DNA from: Paenibacillus sp. UNC451MF
GTDB lineage: Bacteria > Bacillota > Bacilli > Paenibacillales > NBRC-103111
DNA: 64,000 nt
Direction: 5' to 3'
Assembly (NCBI RefSeq): GCF_000686845.1
Contig: NZ_JMLS01000032.1
Span: 1 to 64,000, forward strand
Positions 6,651-16,063 of the stretch are shown here, in pieces (the stretch's first letter is position 1; each line of letters begins with the position of its first letter). The notes beneath the pieces were generated by a model. That model did not search any database, was not told the origin of the DNA, and saw only the letters and a program-made list of their open reading frames with translations. The translations under genes and the position numbers were made by a program.

Positions 6651-6953
6651 ATGGAGATAGGTTTTGGGTTTATTATTATTGTCTTGGTTATCGTCTTGAT
6701 TTTATTTAATGTATCCAAGAAATCCTCTAATCAGCGAAACCGTCACCGACGCAACGATGACCATTCGAACTTATCGAGCAGCTTTATTTTTTCAGATAGC
6801 AATGAAGGTCATAGAAATCATCATCATCATAACCATAGTCATCATGGTCATCATAATCACCATCACGGAGATAGCCACGGCGGCTCTTCACACGATAGCG
6901 GTGGATCGAGCGACGGCGGCAGTGGCGGTGATGGTGGAGGAGGCGGCGATTAA
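6651..6953 (+). CDS. Small membrane protein with His-rich and Gly/Ser-rich tail
   Basis: 100 residues from ATG 6651, which has GGAGGGG 8 nt upstream. Residues ~4-20 (GFGFIIIVLVIVLILFN) make one transmembrane helix. A basic, polar linker follows, then residues ~58-80 with about a dozen His arranged as HHHH, HSHHGHH and HHHG, and a C-terminal G/S/D tail. His clusters of this kind commonly bind Ni, Zn, Cu or Co, but no enzyme fold is visible. The CAT-rich tract in the DNA suggests growth by repeat slippage. No family assignment; metal storage or sensing at the membrane is a guess. Confidence 0.6.
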   Translation: MEIGFGFIIIVLVIVLILFNVSKKSSNQRNRHRRNDDHSNLSSSFIFSDSNEGHRNHHHHNHSHHGHHNHHHGDSHGGSSHDSGGSSDGGSGGDGGGGGD

Positions 6954-7057
6954 AACCACTCATGCAGCCAGCAGCAATGGTTATTAGATTGGCTGTTTTG
7001 TCGTTGAATTAGTCAGCCGTGCAGCGCCTGAATAAATTACATTGGAGGGATCTTGCT

Positions 7058-7582
7058 ATGGAAGCATTGCGTTATCCGATTGGGCGATTTGAATGGAGCG
7101 GGGACATTACTCCAGAGCAGCGTCAATTATGGATTGAGGATATAGAACAGCTGCCTGTCCAGCTGCGCAACGCAGTGAGAGGCCTTACGGAGGACCAGCT
7201 TAACGAGCCGTATCGTCCCGGAGGCTGGACGGTTCGCCAAGTAGTGCATCATGTGGCAGATAGCCACATGAACAGTGTGATTCGCTTTAAGCTTGCGCTT
7301 ACGGAACAGCAGCCAACGATCAAGCCTTATGATGAAGGGGCTTGGGCGGAGCTTACGGATAGTCGCGAAGCGTCTATTGAGCTGTCTCTAGCTTTGCTCG
7401 ATCAGTTGCATGAACGGTGGGGACGCCTGCTTCGTTCCCTCAATTCAGAGCAATGGGAACGGACCTTCGTCCATCCGGATTCGGGGATAGTTCGCTTAGA
7501 TGTGAACCTGGGGACCTATGCATGGCATGGCCGCCATCATACAGCTCATATTACTCAGCTTAGACTCAGAAATGAATGGTAA
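7058..7582 (+). CDS. DinB-fold metal-dependent protein, YfiT family
   Basis: 174 residues, similar in length and sequence to B. subtilis YfiT: LRYPIGRFEW at the start, GGWTVRQVVHHVADSHMNS in the first helices and a C-terminal WHGRHHTAHITQLR. The conserved His residues of the HHVADS and HGRHHTAH motifs are the metal ligands of the DinB four-helix bundle. The superfamily contains thiol transferases such as bacillithiol S-transferases, so a role in thiol-dependent detoxification is possible; YfiT itself has no firm function. The ATG at 7058 (GGAGGG, 8 nt gap) is preferred to a GTG at 7019. Confidence 0.8.
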   Translation: MEALRYPIGRFEWSGDITPEQRQLWIEDIEQLPVQLRNAVRGLTEDQLNEPYRPGGWTVRQVVHHVADSHMNSVIRFKLALTEQQPTIKPYDEGAWAELTDSREASIELSLALLDQLHERWGRLLRSLNSEQWERTFVHPDSGIVRLDVNLGTYAWHGRHHTAHITQLRLRNEW

Positions 7583-7636
7583 GTCTTCCATTCACTAAGG
7601 GTCATATCCTGCTGGCGGACAGCTGCTTTAAATCAT

Positions 7637-7681
7637 AACAGCCTGACATCAGATTGGTTAAAGTCTGATGTCAGGCTGTTT
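7637..7681. terminator. Strong hairpin terminator, yfiT-like gene / FAD enzyme gene
   Basis: A perfect 17-bp stem: AACAGCCTGACATCAGA against TCTGATGTCAGGCTGTT, 10-nt loop, between two convergent genes. Confidence 0.8.
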
Positions 7682-7708
7682 GTCGTTATAAGTTCGTTTG
7701 TAGTCTAA

Positions 7709-9346
7709 TTAAAAAATATCTCCGTCCCATGGCAAGCCTTTGTCGAACCGGGACTTATCGTGCCAGCGCTGCAGCATCAAGGCACTGAATTGATACATTT
7801 CCCAAATCTCACAATGTGGTTCCCTGGAGCCTGCCGCCTCTAACAGGGCATTGACTGCGCGCCGGGCCGCTTCGTTTGCCCCCTCCATCGTAGCAAGGTC
7901 TGTGTTCGTTCTTATATAATCGGAAGCCAGGAACAGGTTAGGGATAGCAGTATAAGCTTGGGGGCGCTTTTCCCAAGTGTATACCTTGTTGATCAGCAGC
8001 GGTTCCAGGTTGGCTGCTACTCCGTCGGGATTCGGAAGTTGAATGTCTTCGTCAAGAAACCAGGAGTGGATATTGCTGTCTTCGAGCACGATACGATCGC
8101 CGACGTTCAAGCTGGCTTTGAGCTGATGCCACACTTCCTGCATAATTTCTTCTCGTGTGCAGTGACGCGCGCTTTTGCCGAGTATGGCACCGGGAGATTC
8201 CCAGTCAGAAATATCGACCGATAGGACTCCGCCTACCTCGCCGTCTCCGTATTGAGTCAAGTCCACCTTTGGCCAGAACTGCTTTTGGGAAACGGAGGTC
8301 AAGGCCCATTGCGAATCCATATAAATCATATGGCCGTGAAGGATGGGCACGTCCTTTTTTAAGTAAAACTGGATTCCGTTCATCCAATCGACATCGTTAG
8401 CCAATTCTTTAATTGTCGACAAGGTTGGGTCGACTTGTAGCATATCCTCGGTTATGAACTGAGCCATTACTTCGACAGGAAATGCCGCAACGTAATAGTC
8501 GCCTTTAACATCAAACATATTTCCGAACTCGGTTATTGTCGCACTGGTGATGGCGCCGTCTTTACAATCAATCCGCTCTACCTTTGCATTCAAATGATAA
8601 TCGACGCCGGATTGGCGCAAATAGTCGAGCCAAGGGTTAAGCCAAACTTCATTGGTCGGTCCGTTCAGTAGTCGATCAGCGCTTCCTCCAGGCATGACCA
8701 TATCGAGCATGATCTGCGCACCTACTGCACCTACGGTTGCAGTGTTCGCTTCCCTTGCTTTGGCTGCTACGAGAATTCTTGTCATACCTGTAAATACGCG
8801 CTGAAAATTGGCCGATTGCTGATCCGCCTGGATGAAGCTCCACCACGGGATATTTTGGTACTCTTCCGCTCTGCGCTCGTCGCAGCTTGTCATAACCTGC
8901 CATATTCTTTTCAGGTAGTGGTCCACCTCTTGCTCCGTAAGTCCCAGATGATTGTCGAATAAAGATTTGAACAAGGATTTGATATCCGACAAGGAGGTTG
9001 GAAACTCGGTTACAAATTCGACAGGAGTATCGTCTGTTCGAGCTAAGCCGAGACGCGTTCCTTCGACTAAATTATCGGCTACGCCGCGCTTGTTATTGCC
9101 GTAAGGGATCCGTTCCATCGTATCGATGATGTGCTTATAAAATCTCGGAAAGAAACGGAACCCATGTTCACCAGGCAAGTCCTTGCGCCCGTTCGTTCCA
9201 CTGTCCGGTACTGGCATGGAACGCGCCTTGCCTCCTGCGATTCCCTTCATCTCGTATACCGCAACTTCAAACCCACGCTCGACCAGCTCGTGAGCCGCGC
9301 TCATTCCGGCTACGCCTCCCCCTAGGACGACGACCTTTTTCTTCAT
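7709..9346 (-). CDS. FAD-dependent amine oxidase / phytoene desaturase-like enzyme
   Basis: 545 residues. The N-terminus carries the dinucleotide-binding fold VVVLGGGVAGMSAAHELVER followed by VAVYEMKGIAGGKARS, as in phytoene desaturases and hydroxysqualene dehydroxylase (HpnE)-type enzymes. GEHGFRFFPRFYKHI is the conserved second motif, and the C-terminal segment with LFLASDYIRTNTDLATMEGANEAARRAVNA is the FAD-contacting end. It should oxidise or isomerise an isoprenoid-like hydrophobic substrate. No crtM/crtB or squalene synthase gene is adjacent, so the substrate is not given by context. It is a single gene on the minus strand. Confidence 0.75.
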   Translation of the reverse strand: MKKKVVVLGGGVAGMSAAHELVERGFEVAVYEMKGIAGGKARSMPVPDSGTNGRKDLPGEHGFRFFPRFYKHIIDTMERIPYGNNKRGVADNLVEGTRLGLARTDDTPVEFVTEFPTSLSDIKSLFKSLFDNHLGLTEQEVDHYLKRIWQVMTSCDERRAEEYQNIPWWSFIQADQQSANFQRVFTGMTRILVAAKAREANTATVGAVGAQIMLDMVMPGGSADRLLNGPTNEVWLNPWLDYLRQSGVDYHLNAKVERIDCKDGAITSATITEFGNMFDVKGDYYVAAFPVEVMAQFITEDMLQVDPTLSTIKELANDVDWMNGIQFYLKKDVPILHGHMIYMDSQWALTSVSQKQFWPKVDLTQYGDGEVGGVLSVDISDWESPGAILGKSARHCTREEIMQEVWHQLKASLNVGDRIVLEDSNIHSWFLDEDIQLPNPDGVAANLEPLLINKVYTWEKRPQAYTAIPNLFLASDYIRTNTDLATMEGANEAARRAVNALLEAAGSREPHCEIWEMYQFSALMLQRWHDKSRFDKGLPWDGDIF

Positions 9347-9653
9347 CCTTCGTTTCCACTCCTGTCATAATTTTCTAAACAATATAATCTATTTATACCA
9401 TGGCTTTGGTCCTACGAAAACCGTTATTTTTCGACAAAATGGTATCGATGGCCTACAGAGTGATAGTTGGCAGCAGGAAAAGTGAAAAAGCTCGCATTTT
9501 GTCACATTTTTTATTCCGGTATAGAAAAATCAGCAGCCTTAGGATGAAAGCCATAAAGGAGATGAATTGAGCCAAATCGTGTAAAGACAGGGGGGGAAGG
9601 TTCGGGTATGATGGCTGTATATCATTCGTAAAGCAAATGGAGGGGAATTATTG
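9347..9653. other. Divergent intergenic region, 307 bp
   Basis: AT-rich spacer between the leftward FAD enzyme and the rightward Gfo/Idh gene. It must hold both promoters, but no pair of boxes stands out clearly. TTGTCA with TATAGA 15 bp later (around 9500-9525) is a weak rightward candidate. No small gene with a good ribosome binding site was seen. Confidence 0.4.
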
Positions 9654-10685
9654 ATGAAAAAGTTTCAAATTGCCGTTATCGGCTGCGGCAGCATGTCCAA
9701 GGCCTGGATTGAGTACGCGCTGGAAAGAGAAGATTCGGAAATCGTAGCCATGGTCGATATTCGCAAGGAAACGGCTGCCGCCATGGCCGAGCGATACGGT
9801 GTAGGCTGCGGCATTTACGACGATGTGAGACAAGCTATTGTCCAGTCCGGTGCGAATCTAGTGTTCGATATCACGATACCGGAGAGTCACGCGGCAGTAA
9901 CGACGACTGCGTTAGAGTTGAACTGCGACGTGCTCGGTGAGAAGCCGATGACGACTTCCATGTCAGAGGCGCGCCGATTGGTTGCGCTGGCAGAGCAGCA
10001 GGGACGTACCTACGCTGTGATGCAGAACCGACGCTATCTTCCGCAAATTCGCGCTTTCCGCGACCTGGTCGATAACGCGGGTATCGGAACGGTTGGATTC
10101 GTTAACGCGGACTTTTTTCTGGGACCACACTTCGGAGGCTTCCGCGATGCGATGGAGAGCCCGCTATTGCTAGACATGGCGATCCATACGTTCGATCAGG
10201 CCCGTTTGATCACGGGTAAGGATCCTGTCTCCGTTTACTGCCATGAGTTTAATCCCGCGGGTTCGTGGTATGCAGGCAATGCGGCTGCTATTTGCATCTT
10301 TGAATATGCAGACGGAGGCGTATTCTGCTATCGCGGCTCCTGGTGCGCAGAAGGAAGCCCAACCTCCTGGGAGGCCGATTGGCGAGTTAACGGAAGCTCG
10401 GGTACGGCTATATGGGACGGAGCGACACCTCCATTTGCCGAGGTAGTACTTCCACAGGAGGAGCAGGTGGATAAGCAGCGCTTCCGTCGTGTGGAGGCGA
10501 AGCTTGATTGGAACGGCAGAAGCGGCCATAAGGGCTGCCTCGACGAAATGTTTGCGGCGCTCACTGAAGGGCGCAAGCCGGAAACGTCCTGCACGGACAA
10601 TATCAAGAGCATGGCCATGGTGTACGGCGCTCTGCAAAGCGCGAAGGAAGGACGAAAGGTCACCCTATCGGAGGTTACGCTGTAA
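9654..10685 (+). CDS. Gfo/Idh/MocA-family oxidoreductase
   Basis: 343 residues. The N-terminal Rossmann domain starts FQIAVIGCGSMSKAWIEYAL (GxGxxS/A) and includes DIRKET for the ribose of NAD(P). The family signature EKPMTTSMSEARRLV holds the catalytic Lys. The C-terminal alpha/beta domain has LLLDMAIHTFDQARLITG, with the Asp/His catalytic pair. These enzymes oxidise or reduce sugars, inositol or sugar acids; the substrate is unknown. The ATG at 9654 follows GGAGGGG by 8 nt. It is a lone gene with a strong terminator. Confidence 0.85.
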   Translation: MKKFQIAVIGCGSMSKAWIEYALEREDSEIVAMVDIRKETAAAMAERYGVGCGIYDDVRQAIVQSGANLVFDITIPESHAAVTTTALELNCDVLGEKPMTTSMSEARRLVALAEQQGRTYAVMQNRRYLPQIRAFRDLVDNAGIGTVGFVNADFFLGPHFGGFRDAMESPLLLDMAIHTFDQARLITGKDPVSVYCHEFNPAGSWYAGNAAAICIFEYADGGVFCYRGSWCAEGSPTSWEADWRVNGSSGTAIWDGATPPFAEVVLPQEEQVDKQRFRRVEAKLDWNGRSGHKGCLDEMFAALTEGRKPETSCTDNIKSMAMVYGALQSAKEGRKVTLSEVTL

Positions 10686-10704
10686 CAAAGGCAATGCATA
10701 ACGA

Positions 10705-10753
10705 AACAACGGCTCGGTTTCACAGACAACCTGTGACCGAGCCGTTGTTATTT
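10705..10753. terminator. Bidirectional terminator
   Basis: AACAACGGCTCGGT pairs with ACCGAGCCGTTGTT, with CACAG/CTGTG extending the inner stem, between convergent genes. Confidence 0.85.
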
Positions 10754-10778
10754 ACATCATAGTTTAACCAAACAAGAT

Positions 10779-12797
10779 CTAACCAGTCAGAGACTGCGCC
10801 ACTTTATGACGGATTTCATCGGGGCTCATCGGCTTGCCGTAATAATACCCTTGCATGACATGACAGCCGCGGGATTGAAGAAATTGAATTTGCTCTTCGG
10901 TTTCGACGCCTTCGGCAACAACCTCCAAATTCAAATTTTTGGCGATGGCTATGATGTTACTAATAATCGCCTGCTTGGAAGTGATCTGGCTTTTGCTGAT
11001 AAAGGTCTGGTCGATTTTCAAAGTGTCCACAGGCATTTCATCCAAGCTGCCGAGGGAGGAATAGCCCGTTCCGAAATCATCCAGCGATATGCGCACGCCG
11101 AGTTGGCGAAGGTGCTGCAGCTGTTCTCTCGTATCTTCTGCGTCATTCATAGCAATCGATTCGGTAATTTCCAGCTCCAAATATTTTCCGTCCAATCCTG
11201 TAATCATTAAAGCTTCCTCCACCATTTCGTACAAAGCATGACTTTCGAAGATACGGACGGACATATTGACCGACACGCATACTGAAATCAGCTGCTGCTC
11301 CTGCCAAAAGCGGTTCTGCTTACATACTTCCTTCAGCAGCCAATGGGTAATCGGAATGATCAAGCCGGTATCCTCTGCAATCGGAATGAATTCCTTTGGC
11401 GATATGACACCCAGATGAGGATGATTCCATCGCAACAGAGCTTCCATACCGACAATCTGATTATTCGTCGCATCGCACTTAGGTTGATAGACGGCATAAA
11501 ACTCCTGATGCGCCAGCGCCTTACGTAAATCCTTTTCCAGCTCTAGCTTACGGATCATATGCCGGTCCATCTCTTCATCAAATACCCGGAAACGGTTTTT
11601 TCCTGCTGCTTTTGCATTATACATGGCGGTGTCTGCGGATTTCAAAAGCGAGGTCCGGTCGGTGCCATGCAGCGGAGCAAGACTAATGCCGATGCTGGCA
11701 GTCACGTACAGCTCATTTTCCTCTAGAAAATAAGGCTGCTTAATATCGTACAGCAGGCGCTCTGCCAATGCCTGAATGGATTCAAGACTGCTGTCTTTGG
11801 AGGCAATAAGGAATTCATCGCCGCCTAATCGGAATACGGTCTGATTGTCTCCGACGCACTGCTGCAATCGCTTGGAAACTTCATGGATAAGCAGGTCGCC
11901 GATATCATGTCCTAGCGTATCGTTGATCGTTTTGAATCGGTCCAGATCAATGAAAAAAATGGCACCCTCCGTTCCCGGAAGGAACTGCTCTTCGAAGAAA
12001 CGGGTAAGATCGTGGCGGTTTGCAAGCCCGGTTAACGGATCGCTGTACGCCATGCGTTCCAATACATGACGGTCAAAAAATATCGCTCCCCAGGAAACCG
12101 CCAATATAAGCAGTGTTGCGAGAGAAACGCCAATAACGAGAAAGAAGGAAGGACCTGTTCCCGTACCGATCATAGGGCTGGCTTCGGCCGGCGAATAAGT
12201 AATGCGGACAGCTGCCATGCCGGTATAATGCATACCGCATATCGCCAATGCCATAATCACCGCGGAGAGCAGCTTCCAATGGCTGAAGTCGGGCGAACGG
12301 CGGAACTGCCTGAATAAGTACAAGGCGGCGAAAGAAGCAGCTAGCGCAATAATGATTGAAGCTGCGCAGATATAGGGGTCGTACGTTAAAGCGAAGGAAG
12401 CTCGCATGGCGGCCATTCCTGAGAAATGCATAACGATGATGCCGCCACCCATAATGATTCCACCAATACCAAGTCTCCATTTGTTGGTCTGGTTATCCAT
12501 CGTCACCCGAAAGGCTATGAAGGAGGCCAGGATGCCGGCAAGCGCGGATAATATGGTCGTCACTACATCATAGTGAACGGGAAGATCCAGATGAAAAGCG
12601 AGCATGCCGACAAAATGCATAGACCAAATGCCGCAGCCCATGACACAAGATCCGGTTAATAGCCAGATGTACCTGCTTCTACCTCGTGCACGCGAGATTT
12701 TACCGGCCAAATTAAGTGCGGAATAAGAGGCTAACACAGCAATTACAAATGAGAGAAGGACAATCCAACCGTTATACTGAACGTGAAGATGATCCAT
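10779..12797 (-). CDS. MHYT-GGDEF-EAL membrane protein (cyclic-di-GMP turnover)
   Basis: 672 residues. Residues ~1-245 hold seven membrane segments with the repeated MHYT motifs (SMHFVGM, VMHFSGM, GMHYTGM), thought to bind copper and sense gases or redox state. Residues ~255-415 are a GGDEF diguanylate cyclase domain with an intact RLGGDEFLIA active site. Residues ~425-670 are an EAL phosphodiesterase domain with EALLRWNHP, ELEITES, DDFGTGYSS and EGVET. Both catalytic motifs look intact, so either or both activities may operate. ATG 12797 was chosen because AGTAGG lies 8 nt before it; a TTG two codons earlier is too close. Confidence 0.9.
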   Translation of the reverse strand: MDHLHVQYNGWIVLLSFVIAVLASYSALNLAGKISRARGRSRYIWLLTGSCVMGCGIWSMHFVGMLAFHLDLPVHYDVVTTILSALAGILASFIAFRVTMDNQTNKWRLGIGGIIMGGGIIVMHFSGMAAMRASFALTYDPYICAASIIIALAASFAALYLFRQFRRSPDFSHWKLLSAVIMALAICGMHYTGMAAVRITYSPAEASPMIGTGTGPSFFLVIGVSLATLLILAVSWGAIFFDRHVLERMAYSDPLTGLANRHDLTRFFEEQFLPGTEGAIFFIDLDRFKTINDTLGHDIGDLLIHEVSKRLQQCVGDNQTVFRLGGDEFLIASKDSSLESIQALAERLLYDIKQPYFLEENELYVTASIGISLAPLHGTDRTSLLKSADTAMYNAKAAGKNRFRVFDEEMDRHMIRKLELEKDLRKALAHQEFYAVYQPKCDATNNQIVGMEALLRWNHPHLGVISPKEFIPIAEDTGLIIPITHWLLKEVCKQNRFWQEQQLISVCVSVNMSVRIFESHALYEMVEEALMITGLDGKYLELEITESIAMNDAEDTREQLQHLRQLGVRISLDDFGTGYSSLGSLDEMPVDTLKIDQTFISKSQITSKQAIISNIIAIAKNLNLEVVAEGVETEEQIQFLQSRGCHVMQGYYYGKPMSPDEIRHKVAQSLTG

Positions 12798-12967
12798 GGT
12801 CAAGACCTACTTTATCTATTATCGTCAAATGATAGATTCAGTATAGTGTATCCTCCCAGCATATAAAAGAGAAAGTTTGAAAACGGGCGAACAACTTTAC
12901 CCGTTATGGAAGCTTGTGCTCGAAGGTCTTCACCCTCTCCGAAAGCAAAATCGTTGGGGGAAATGGT

Positions 12968-12995
12968 TTGAAACCCGTAGAGGCTATTGTATAAT
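12968..12995 (+). promoter_or_regulatory. Sigma-A-type promoter of the csoR-like gene
   Basis: TTGAAA, 16-bp spacer, TATAAT; about 57 bp before the start codon. No CsoR-type G/C-rich dyad was seen around it. Confidence 0.65.
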
Positions 12996-13052
12996 ATAAA
13001 AAAACAGCGGAAGCGGTATGCTTGGCCGCCGCAGAAAGAGAAGTGACTGACG

Positions 13053-13418
13053 ATGAGCGCCAAAGACGTGGAAACAGCAGTAACGGGAGTAAATCCGGAT
13101 GCTGTAATTGAAGGAGATACCTGCTGCACAGTAGATGGGTCACGGAAAAGCCACCATTCGGATAAGGTCAAAGATAATCTGGTGTCCCGGCTAAACCGGA
13201 TTGAGGGTCAAATTCGAGGCGTGAAGGGCATGATCGAGAAGGACACGTACTGCGACGATGTCCTGAACCAGATCGCCGCCATTCAGTCTGCACTGAACAG
13301 CGTGGGGAAAGTGCTGCTGGAAGGACACATGAGGTCCTGTGTCGTCGAACGGCTGGAACAGGGCGATAAAGAAGTTATTGACGAGCTGCTCAAAACAGTG
13401 AGCAAGCTGATGAAGTAA
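13053..13418 (+). CDS. CsoR/RcnR-family metal-sensing repressor with N-terminal extension
   Basis: 121 residues. The all-helical DUF156/CsoR core is clear from about residue 40: VSRLNRIEGQIRGVKGMIEKDTYCDDVLNQIAAIQSAL then LLEGHMRSCVVERL. The Cys-His-Cys triad that binds Cu(I) in CsoR is present (YCDDV, EGHMRSC). The preceding ~37 residues exceed the usual 10-20 and include a CC pair and an HH pair, which might be extra metal ligands. CsoR normally represses copA/copZ, but no copper gene is adjacent. It is therefore an orphan repressor whose ligand (copper, sulfide or formaldehyde in relatives) is unproven. It has its own promoter and terminator. Confidence 0.85.
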   Translation: MSAKDVETAVTGVNPDAVIEGDTCCTVDGSRKSHHSDKVKDNLVSRLNRIEGQIRGVKGMIEKDTYCDDVLNQIAAIQSALNSVGKVLLEGHMRSCVVERLEQGDKEVIDELLKTVSKLMK

Positions 13419-13499
13419 TGGATTGGCAAGAGCATACAAGACAGCCTTCTCATGTTGTCCTAGGCTGCTAAGACTGAATTGTCTGCAAATAACCTCATA

Positions 13500-13552
13500 C
13501 AAAAACAAGAAGCCCGTACTGTTTGCAGCAGTTGCGGGTTTCTTGTTTTTGT
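13500..13552. terminator. Bidirectional terminator after csoR-like gene
   Basis: ACAAAAACAAGAAGCCCG faces CGGGTTTCTTGTTTTTGT with a short loop, between convergent genes. Confidence 0.85.
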
Positions 13553-13567
13553 CTATTCCGGTGTATG

Positions 13568-14929
13568 CTATGCATGGTGAGCCGGACTTTCACTCCATTT
13601 GCCTTGTGACCGGGGCAAATATTTGCGGCTCATCCATCGTGGGAGCAGAATGGCGCCGCGCGTGAACTCATCGACGATCATGGCGATGTATATACCGGCC
13701 AGCGCCCAATGCAGATGAACGCCAAGGAAGTAGGAGCAGCCGACGGAGATAATCCAAAGCGATAGCATGCCGACAACCGTCATGTACCTGATGTCTCCGA
13801 CTGCCGTCAAGGAGCTGTTGTTTACCATATTGACCAATTTCAGCGGCTGAAGCAGCAGATTGAGCACAAGGAGCGACGACCCTAGGGCTACAATATCCGG
13901 ATCGGACGTAAATAAATAAAGCACGTTAGAGCCAAAGCAGTACAGCAGCACCACGTTGACGGCAACGACTGCAAGCCCGACCCACATCGCAACAAACGAG
14001 CTGCGGTAGGCTTCCTCTTGCTTGCCCGCCCCGTACAGGTGGGCGATTTGAATTTGAACAGCCATAGCGACGGAATTGCCCAGAATGAAGCAAAACGATT
14101 CCATCGTGTTCATGTACGTTCGCGCTGCAAGCTCCTTTGCCCCCAGCGTGGCGACAAATGAAAACAAAACGAGCTGGGACAGCACCCATGACGACATGTT
14201 GACTCCCATTGGCCAACCAATCTTAATAATTTCACGAAACAGCGGACGATCGAATAGTCGAATGTCTCGCCATTCGACCTTACGATCAAAGGCATGAACG
14301 AACAGGAAGATGAGCATGGCCGTCGCCAATAGGCGGCTTACCAGCGTTGACAAGGCTACACCGGTCAAGCCCCATTGGGGGAAACCGAGGGTACCGTAAA
14401 TAAAAGAATAGTTCAGCACAACATGGAGCACGTTCATGCCTAGGGCAATATACATGGGACTTCTTGTATTTCCGGTACTGCGAATGGCCGTACTGAGCGA
14501 GGCCATGGCAGCCGTGAAGACCATGCCTCCACCGACGATTGATATGTAAGTCGTCGCCAAGCCGTGCAGATGAACCGGCAGCTGAAGCAGTACGGCTATG
14601 GACGAAGCGCCAAAGTACAGCACGAAACTAAGTCCGATTCCGATCCATATGGAGGTTTTGACCGCCATAATAGCGATAGTACGGGCGTCCTCAGACCGCT
14701 TGGCACCCAGCTTCTGCGCGATCAGCACTCCAGCGCCGCTAGCAACCGTCATGAACAGTATCGTTACCGCAGAGAACAATTGATTAGAAATGCCCACCAC
14801 AGCTACCGCATCGTCGGATATACGGCTGACCATTAACGTATCTGCTGTTCCTAGTAAGAATTGAAGGAACATTTCAATAAAAATAGGCCATGCGAGTGCC
14901 CATAGGGTGAATCTTTGTTTTGAACGCAT
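13568..14929 (-). CDS. MATE-family multidrug/toxin efflux transporter
   Basis: 453 residues with about twelve membrane helices in two homologous halves. The first half begins with the typical LWALAWPIFIEMFLQFLLGTADTLMVSRISDDAVAVVGIS, and the second repeats the pattern from about residue 235 (FREIIKIGWPMGVNMSSWVLSQLVLF). MATE proteins export cationic drugs or metabolites using Na+ or H+ gradients. It is divergent from an AraC-type regulator with 159 bp between the start codons, which makes that regulator its likely controller. GGGAGG lies 9 nt before ATG 14929. Confidence 0.9.
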   Translation of the reverse strand: MRSKQRFTLWALAWPIFIEMFLQFLLGTADTLMVSRISDDAVAVVGISNQLFSAVTILFMTVASGAGVLIAQKLGAKRSEDARTIAIMAVKTSIWIGIGLSFVLYFGASSIAVLLQLPVHLHGLATTYISIVGGGMVFTAAMASLSTAIRSTGNTRSPMYIALGMNVLHVVLNYSFIYGTLGFPQWGLTGVALSTLVSRLLATAMLIFLFVHAFDRKVEWRDIRLFDRPLFREIIKIGWPMGVNMSSWVLSQLVLFSFVATLGAKELAARTYMNTMESFCFILGNSVAMAVQIQIAHLYGAGKQEEAYRSSFVAMWVGLAVVAVNVVLLYCFGSNVLYLFTSDPDIVALGSSLLVLNLLLQPLKLVNMVNNSSLTAVGDIRYMTVVGMLSLWIISVGCSYFLGVHLHWALAGIYIAMIVDEFTRGAILLPRWMSRKYLPRSQGKWSESPAHHA

Positions 14930-15088
14930 AGATGACTTCCTCCCGGGCTCTTATACAACGGCCGTAGATGTATGAGGGCGATGAATTAGTTAAGATTATA
15001 AAAGATAAGCGCTGCAAAGTGTGTTAGTATATGAACTAAAACTTTCACTTTTCCAACCTGCTTAACTCTTAAAGAAGAAGGGATCGCT

Positions 15089-15961
15089 TTGGCCGTACTA
15101 CAATTTATTTCTCCACCTCTCCCGCATTATATTGCATGTGGCTATACGATATTTCCGCCGGGCGGCAAGCACTCCAGTAGGCGCAATATTGGTGTTTTCG
15201 ATCTTTTGGTTGTCACGCGGGGATGCTTGTATATTGGCGAAGAGGAGCGCCATTACGAGGTTTCTAGCGGTCATGCTCTCATTCTGAGGCCTGATCGGCA
15301 CCATTATCCAACACAGGGCTGTACGGAAAGAACGGAGTATTATTGGCTGCATTTCGATACGACCGGTCCGTGGGGAGAGATGGAGGGAGTCGACAGAGTA
15401 CAGCAGGACGAGGCTTCGTCAGGAAAGACGTATTTTACGATGGAAACCTTCAGCGTGCTGCTTCCCCAATTCGCCAAGCTGCTGCTGCCGACGGCTTTGT
15501 ATGAGCTGTTACGCCAGTTGAATGCCTTGGAGAGTGAGTCCCATCATAGCTGGGCCCGCTGGAAGCTTCAGCTTAACTTTCAAGAATTACTGGAGCAGCT
15601 CAGCTCTTCTCTGGATCGGAAAAGCGCTTCTCCCGGGGCACTGGTAGCCGAACAAGCGGCAACCTATTTACGCATGCATTACAGGGAGGAGATTACCGCT
15701 CAACAGTTGGGGGAGTCATTAAGCTTCCATCCAGTTTACATCGCCCGCTGCATGCAGAAGGAATACAACTGCTCTCCATTCGAATATTTGCTGCGCTATC
15801 GGATTGAGCAGGCCAAGCTGCTGCTGCTGCAGACGGATTTATCGATCGCCTTGATTGCCGAAAAGGTCGGCTTTCATCAAGCAGCCTATTTTGCCTCGTG
15901 CTTCGCAAAGGTAGAAGGGATCTCGCCCAGAACCTACCGCAAACGATTTTATCTTAGCTAA
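15089..15961 (+). CDS. AraC-family transcriptional regulator
   Basis: 290 residues. Residues ~10-110 form the cupin-like ligand domain (FDLLVVTRGCLYIGEEERHYEVSSGHALILRPDRHHYP). Residues ~190-287 are the double helix-turn-helix, with ITAQQLGESLSFHPVYIARCMQKEY as the first and DLSIALIAEKVGFHQAAYFASCFAKVEGISPRTYRKR as the second. The start is a TTG at 15089 preceded by GAAGGG at proper distance, with no better ATG nearby. Because it is divergent from the MATE gene it probably controls that pump in response to a small molecule. A strong terminator follows. Confidence 0.85.
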   Translation: MAVLQFISPPLPHYIACGYTIFPPGGKHSSRRNIGVFDLLVVTRGCLYIGEEERHYEVSSGHALILRPDRHHYPTQGCTERTEYYWLHFDTTGPWGEMEGVDRVQQDEASSGKTYFTMETFSVLLPQFAKLLLPTALYELLRQLNALESESHHSWARWKLQLNFQELLEQLSSSLDRKSASPGALVAEQAATYLRMHYREEITAQQLGESLSFHPVYIARCMQKEYNCSPFEYLLRYRIEQAKLLLLQTDLSIALIAEKVGFHQAAYFASCFAKVEGISPRTYRKRFYLS

Positions 15962-15975
15962 AAAAGGACGGACAA

Positions 15976-16008
15976 AGCCCGGAGCATTATGAGATGCTCC
16001 GGGCTTTT
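15976..16008. terminator. Intrinsic terminator after araC-like gene
   Basis: GCCCGGAGCAT pairs with ATGCTCCGGGC, 6-nt loop, then TTTT. Confidence 0.85.
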
Positions 16009-16063
16009 GGTACAAGGGCGAGTAGGCTGTCGTCGCATGATATGCGGCAAGAATAATGAAGCG

